In this document: piece by piece, positions 60,499-64,000 of the stretch
Layout: every line of letters begins with the position of its first letter
Numbering within the stretch: position 1 is the stretch's first letter
Origin: Glacieibacterium arshaanense
GTDB taxonomy: Bacteria > Pseudomonadota > Alphaproteobacteria > Sphingomonadales > Sphingomonadaceae
NCBI RefSeq assembly: GCF_004681125.1
Contig: NZ_SIHO01000001.1
Location: forward strand, 248,001 to 312,000
DNA: 64,000 nucleotides
Reading direction: 5' to 3'
The notes under the pieces: model-generated
What the model was told of the DNA's origin: nothing
The model's input: only the letters and a program-made list of their open reading frames with translations
The model's database searches: none
Made by a program: the position numbers and the translations under genes

Positions 60499-61008
60499 TC
60501 AGGCGACATCAGCATAAGGGTCAGCCACGCCGAGGCCGGCGAGTGCGCTCCGTTCGAGCCTTTCCATATGCTCGGCCTGCCCCTCATCTTCATGGTCATA
60601 TCCTAGCAGGTGCAGCGTGCCGTGCACAATCAGGTGCGTGGCATGATGTGCGATGCTGATGTGCTTTTCGGCCGCCTCGCGCGCCACCGTCTCGGCGGCG
60701 AGGACGATATCTCCGAGCAGGATTTCGCCGTCATCGCTGTCCGCCAGCGTGTCGAACAGGTCGGGTGCCACCATCGGGAACGACAGCACGTTGGTCGGCT
60801 TATCCTTGCCGCGGTAGTCGCGGTTGAGCGTCTGCACCTCGGCGTCATCGCTGAAGCGCACCGAGACTTCGGCGGCCGCCGCAAGCTCGGCAATCCCGGC
60901 ATAGAGCGATTGCGCGAGGGCCGCCGCACAGGCCTTGGCGGCGAGCGCTTCCCAATCGGCAGCCGCGTCCCAGTCACCCGCCGCGATATCGGTTTCGACG
61001 GTCAGCAT
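60499..61008 (-). CDS. ybeY: Endoribonuclease YbeY
   Basis: A 169-residue zinc endonuclease for 16S rRNA 3' maturation and late ribosome quality control. The metal motif HLIVHGTLHLLGYDHEDE (three His) and the conserved TLNRDYRGKDKPTNVLSFP are both present. It lies between phoH (21 nt) and corC (17 nt) in a conserved order. Confidence 0.96.
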   Translation of the reverse strand: MLTVETDIAAGDWDAAADWEALAAKACAAALAQSLYAGIAELAAAAEVSVRFSDDAEVQTLNRDYRGKDKPTNVLSFPMVAPDLFDTLADSDDGEILLGDIVLAAETVAREAAEKHISIAHHATHLIVHGTLHLLGYDHEDEGQAEHMERLERSALAGLGVADPYADVA

Positions 61009-61029
61009 GGCGGGCAGCCAGGTTGTCGG

Positions 61030-62058
61030 TCAGGCATCCTTGGGCGGCCCTTCATAGGCCTCGACGATGCGGCCGACGATCGGGTGGCGGACGACTTCGC
61101 TCGCCGAAAAGCGCATCGTCGCGATGCCTTCGACGTCTTCGAGCTTGCGCACCGCATCGGCCAGCCCCGACATCGCCGGGTTGGGCAAATCGACTTGGTT
61201 GGGGTCGCCGCAGACGACCATCCGCGAGCCCTGGCCGAAGCGCGTCAGGAACATCTTCATCTGCAGCGGCGTGGTGTTCTGCGCCTCGTCGAGGATGATG
61301 AACGCGCTCGCCAGCGTGCGGCCGCGCATGAACGCCAGCGGCGCGATTTCGATTTCGCCCGACGCCAGCCGGCGCTCGACCTGTTCGGCGGGCAGCATGT
61401 CGTACAGCGCGTCGTAGAGCGGCCGCAGATAGGGATCGACCTTGTCCTTCATGTCGCCGGGCAGGAAGCCGAGTCGCTCGCCGGCTTCGACCGCCGGCCG
61501 CGACAGCACCAGCCGGTCGACGGTGCCGGCGACGAGCTGGTTGACCGCCTGTGCGACCGCGAGATAGGTCTTGCCGGTGCCCGCCGGCCCGAGCGCGAAA
61601 ATGACATCGTGGCTCGACAATGCCTCGATGTATTTCACCTGTGTCGGCGAGCGCGCGACGATGGTCTTGCGGCGCGTGTGGATCGTGGCGAGCGTCGCGG
61701 GGCCGCCGCCGGCATCGGCGCGGGTCAGCCCGTCGAGCGACGGGTCGGCGCTGATCGCCACCGCACCGGCAATGTCGCCGGGGTCGAGTGCACGGCCGGC
61801 GACCAGCCGGTTGTAGAGCCCGGCGAGCACGTCACGGGCGCGTGCGACGCTTTCGGCATCGCCTTCGATCGCGACCTTGTTGCCGCGGGCGCTGATGTGG
61901 ACGCCGAGTTCGCGTTCGATAACGATGAGGTTTTCGTCATACTGGCCGAACAGCGGGCCCATCAGGTGCGGGCGGTCGAATTCATGCTCCAAGCGAACAC
62001 GGTCGGCGGGTTGCATGGTGCTGCGGGCTGGGACGCGGGGTGCGGATTTCTTGGCCAT
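61030..62058 (-). CDS. PhoH-family P-loop ATPase (YbeZ)
   Basis: A 342-residue protein. The N-terminal ~110 residues form a KH-like RNA-binding module ([21 protein letters not shown]). The PhoH domain holds Walker [19 protein letters not shown] and Walker [23 protein letters not shown]. Such proteins work with YbeY in rRNA processing, matching the adjacent gene. It begins 2 nt after the miaB stop. Confidence 0.94.
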   Translation of the reverse strand: MAKKSAPRVPARSTMQPADRVRLEHEFDRPHLMGPLFGQYDENLIVIERELGVHISARGNKVAIEGDAESVARARDVLAGLYNRLVAGRALDPGDIAGAVAISADPSLDGLTRADAGGGPATLATIHTRRKTIVARSPTQVKYIEALSSHDVIFALGPAGTGKTYLAVAQAVNQLVAGTVDRLVLSRPAVEAGERLGFLPGDMKDKVDPYLRPLYDALYDMLPAEQVERRLASGEIEIAPLAFMRGRTLASAFIILDEAQNTTPLQMKMFLTRFGQGSRMVVCGDPNQVDLPNPAMSGLADAVRKLEDVEGIATMRFSASEVVRHPIVGRIVEAYEGPPKDA

Positions 62059-62060
62059 GC

Positions 62061-63398
62061 TCAGGCCGCCCGCGCATGGGCAAGTACCACGCCTTCGAGG
62101 CTGTTGGGCTGGGCATCGCGCAGTTCGACACGGACGATATCACCGATGACGGCGTCACCCGCCGCGACATGCACCGATTGCAGCCACGGCGACTTGCCGA
62201 TCAGCTGGCCGGGACGGCGGCCCTTGCGTTCGAGCAGCACATCCACCTGTTTGCCGACGCTGGCGCGGTTGAACGCCAGTGCCCCCGCGCTTATCGCTTC
62301 CTGCAACTCGGCAAGCCGGGCTTCCATGACCGCTTCGGGCACTTGATTCTCCATTGTTGCTGCAGGGGTTCCGGCACGAGGACTGTATTTGAAGCTATAG
62401 GCTTGCGCGTAACCGACGCGTTTGACCAGCGCGACGGTGTCGGCGAAGTCCTGGTCGGTTTCGCCAGGGAAGCCGACGATGAAATCGCCCGACAGCGCGA
62501 TGTCGGGCCGCACCGCGCGCAGCCGGTCGAGCGTCGCGAGATACGAATCGACGGTGTGTGCGCGGTTCATGGCCTTGAGGATGCGCGTCGAGCCCGACTG
62601 CACCGGCAAGTGCAAATACGGCATCAGCTCGGGGACTTCGGCGTGCGCGGCGATCAGCGCATCATCCATGTCGCGCGGGTGCGAGGTCATATAGCGCAGC
62701 CGCGCCAGCCCCGGCAGCGCCGCCAGCTCGCGGATCAGCCCCGCCAGCGTGATGGCATTGCCGGTGCCGCCGGTGCCGTGGAAGGCGTTGACGTTCTGGC
62801 CGAGCAGCACGATTTCGCGGGCACCCGATGCGACCAGCGACCGCGCTTCGGCAATCAGGTCGGCGACCGGGCGCGAGACTTCGGCGCCGCGCGTGTAGGG
62901 CACGACGCAGAAGGTGCAGAATTTGTCGCAGCCTTCCTGCACCGTCAGGAACGCGCTTGGCGGCACGGCGCGGCGGCGCGCGGGCAGGGCATCGAACTTG
63001 GGGTCGAGCGGCATGTCGGTATCGACCGCGGCCTTGCCGCCTTGCGCGGCGGCGAGCAGCGCCGGCAGGCGGTGATAGGCCTGCGGTCCGACGACGACAT
63101 CGACGGTCGGGGCGCGGCGGGCGATTTCGGCGCCTTCGGCCTGCGCGACGCAACCGGCGACGACGATGACCGGCTTTACGCCCGACTTGCGCTTCGAGGC
63201 TTTCAGCCGGCCGATGTCCGAATAGACTTTCTCGGCGGCCTTTTCGCGGATGTGGCAGGTGTTGAGGATGACGACGTCGGCGTCTTCGCTGGTCTTTGCG
63301 GCGACCATGTCGCTGGCTTCGAGCAACTCGCCAATACGTTCGGAATCATAGACGTTCATCTGGCAGCCGAAGGTCTTGACGAAATAGCGTTGGCTCAC
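62061..63398 (-). CDS. miaB: tRNA-2-methylthio-N6-dimethylallyladenosine synthase
   Basis: A 445-residue radical-SAM methylthiotransferase acting on A37 of tRNAs that read UNN codons. The N-terminal cluster ligands are in [24 protein letters not shown] and [10 protein letters not shown]. The radical-SAM cluster is [20 protein letters not shown] domain ([21 protein letters not shown]) ends the chain. It is the first visible gene of the phoH-ybeY-corC group. Confidence 0.96.
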   Translation of the reverse strand: MSQRYFVKTFGCQMNVYDSERIGELLEASDMVAAKTSEDADVVILNTCHIREKAAEKVYSDIGRLKASKRKSGVKPVIVVAGCVAQAEGAEIARRAPTVDVVVGPQAYHRLPALLAAAQGGKAAVDTDMPLDPKFDALPARRRAVPPSAFLTVQEGCDKFCTFCVVPYTRGAEVSRPVADLIAEARSLVASGAREIVLLGQNVNAFHGTGGTGNAITLAGLIRELAALPGLARLRYMTSHPRDMDDALIAAHAEVPELMPYLHLPVQSGSTRILKAMNRAHTVDSYLATLDRLRAVRPDIALSGDFIVGFPGETDQDFADTVALVKRVGYAQAYSFKYSPRAGTPAATMENQVPEAVMEARLAELQEAISAGALAFNRASVGKQVDVLLERKGRRPGQLIGKSPWLQSVHVAAGDAVIGDIVRVELRDAQPNSLEGVVLAHARAA

Positions 63399-63495
63399 AG
63401 GCAGAACGATCTCCGGTCCAGCGCCGCGCAGTTTTGCGGCAACACGACTCCTATACGGGGTAACCGCGGCCGGCGAAAGCGCCGCGCCACGGCCA

Positions 63496-64000
63496 TCATC
63501 GGACAGGTCGCGGCGTGTTGCCGCCGCGCATCAATTGCCGGTAGCTGCTGGCGATGACGGTATGGCAGTGTCGCATCAGCGCCTTGCGGTCGGCGAAATC
63601 AGCAGCGCGCACCGCGGGGTGAAAGACGATCTCGGTGCGGATCGGGCCAAGCCCCATCAGCGTCAGCGCGTGCGGTGCGAGCTCGCTGTCACCGACCCAG
63701 GCGATGTCGGGCAACTGGCCACGCGTAACCGGCATGCCGTTGACGCGGGTATAGGCAATGGTGACCGGCTGGATCAGGAAGTCCGCGGCTTCGGGGCCTT
63801 CGACCACCGCGAACAGCGCCGATTTGAATGGCATGACGCTGACGCCGTCGCTGTTGGTGCCTTCGGGGAACAGGATGACATCGCCGCCATTTGCCAGCCG
63901 CTCGACGATGGCGTTGCGTTGCTCGGCGGTGCGCGACCGGCGCTCGCGTTCGATGTAGACTGTGCGTGCCAGCGTCGCCAGCCAGCCGACCACACCCCAG
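63496..64000 (-). CDS. Lysophospholipid acyltransferase (PlsC-like), 5' end outside window
   Basis: The C-terminal ~167 residues of an acylglycerolphosphate acyltransferase. The frame is open to the window edge (it reads [21 protein letters not shown] at the boundary), so the start is beyond base 64000. The motif [11 protein letters not shown] is acyltransferase block III, and the preceding YIERERR is block II. The block I HxxxxD is outside the window. In relatives this gene lies just before miaB. Confidence 0.9.
   Translation of the reverse strand, partial: WGVVGWLATLARTVYIERERRSRTAEQRNAIVERLANGGDVILFPEGTNSDGVSVMPFKSALFAVVEGPEAADFLIQPVTIAYTRVNGMPVTRGQLPDIAWVGDSELAPHALTLMGLGPIRTEIVFHPAVRAADFADRKALMRHCHTVIASSYRQLMRGGNTPRPVR

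Overview
The window is GC-rich, densely coded bacterial chromosome. The organism is almost certainly an alphaproteobacterium of the Sphingomonadales. The evidence is a circularly permuted two-piece tmRNA gene encoding the tag ANDNEAFAIAA, the alphaproteobacterial form of SspB, a DUF3035 lipoprotein behind lspA, the miaB-phoH-ybeY-corC string, and a PEP-CTERM-type surface protein. Genus cannot be fixed from the sequence alone. I see no insertion sequence, prophage, CRISPR array or rRNA operon.

Layout. 1-9.3 kb: the end of lspA, a lipoprotein, a HerA-like ATPase, an OmpA-family protein, the envelope quality-control set hflK-hflC-degP, and the Fe-S carrier mrp with a CoA-binding protein. 9.3-15.1 kb: an inositol-monophosphatase-family phosphatase, pmbA, then an accessory cluster (SnoaL-like protein, AhpD-like protein, cytochrome P460, flavin-split-barrel protein) divergent from a LysR regulator. 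15.1-19.1 kb: a TetR repressor divergent from a three-gene aromatic-degradation operon (extradiol dioxygenase, FAH-family hydrolase, flavin monooxygenase), with matching operator-like palindromes at both promoters. 19.3-25.6 kb: PEP-CTERM protein, a TetR/DUF5367 pair, ubiA, rsmE, gshA, a small SnoaL-like protein and rlmB. 25.7-40.1 kb: tRNA-Tyr, tRNA-Gly, a dicarboxylate/glutamate symporter, tRNA-Trp, then secE-nusG-rplKA-rplJL-rpoBC. 40.3-42.7 kb: a glycosyltransferase, ssrA and sspB, so the tmRNA and the adaptor that delivers its tagged products to ClpXP are neighbours. 42.8-51.5 kb: alcohol dehydrogenase, fumC, a beta-lactamase-fold hydrolase, gmk, an acyl-CoA dehydrogenase, a predicted outer-membrane barrel and a CPBP protease. 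51.5-59.5 kb: a lipoprotein pair (diheme cytochrome c plus parallel beta-helix protein), a secreted prolyl-oligopeptidase-type peptidase and a 1074-residue caspase-like/alpha-beta-hydrolase fusion. 59.5-64 kb: corC, ybeY, phoH, miaB and the 3' part of a plsC-type acyltransferase.

Two families of dispersed intergenic repeats stand out. Family A (eight copies) consists of hairpin units, often in inverted pairs, placed directly after stop codons. Family B (three copies) is a three-hairpin element whose last stem changes in both arms while its loop is conserved; one copy supplies an intrinsic terminator after the ompA-family gene. Convergent neighbours in the accessory parts repeatedly share overlapping stop codons, twice through the tetranucleotide CTAG.

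Most of the window is core genome. The least explained parts are the caspase-hydrolase fusion, the beta-helix/diheme cytochrome pair, the two repeat families and several operator-like palindromes.
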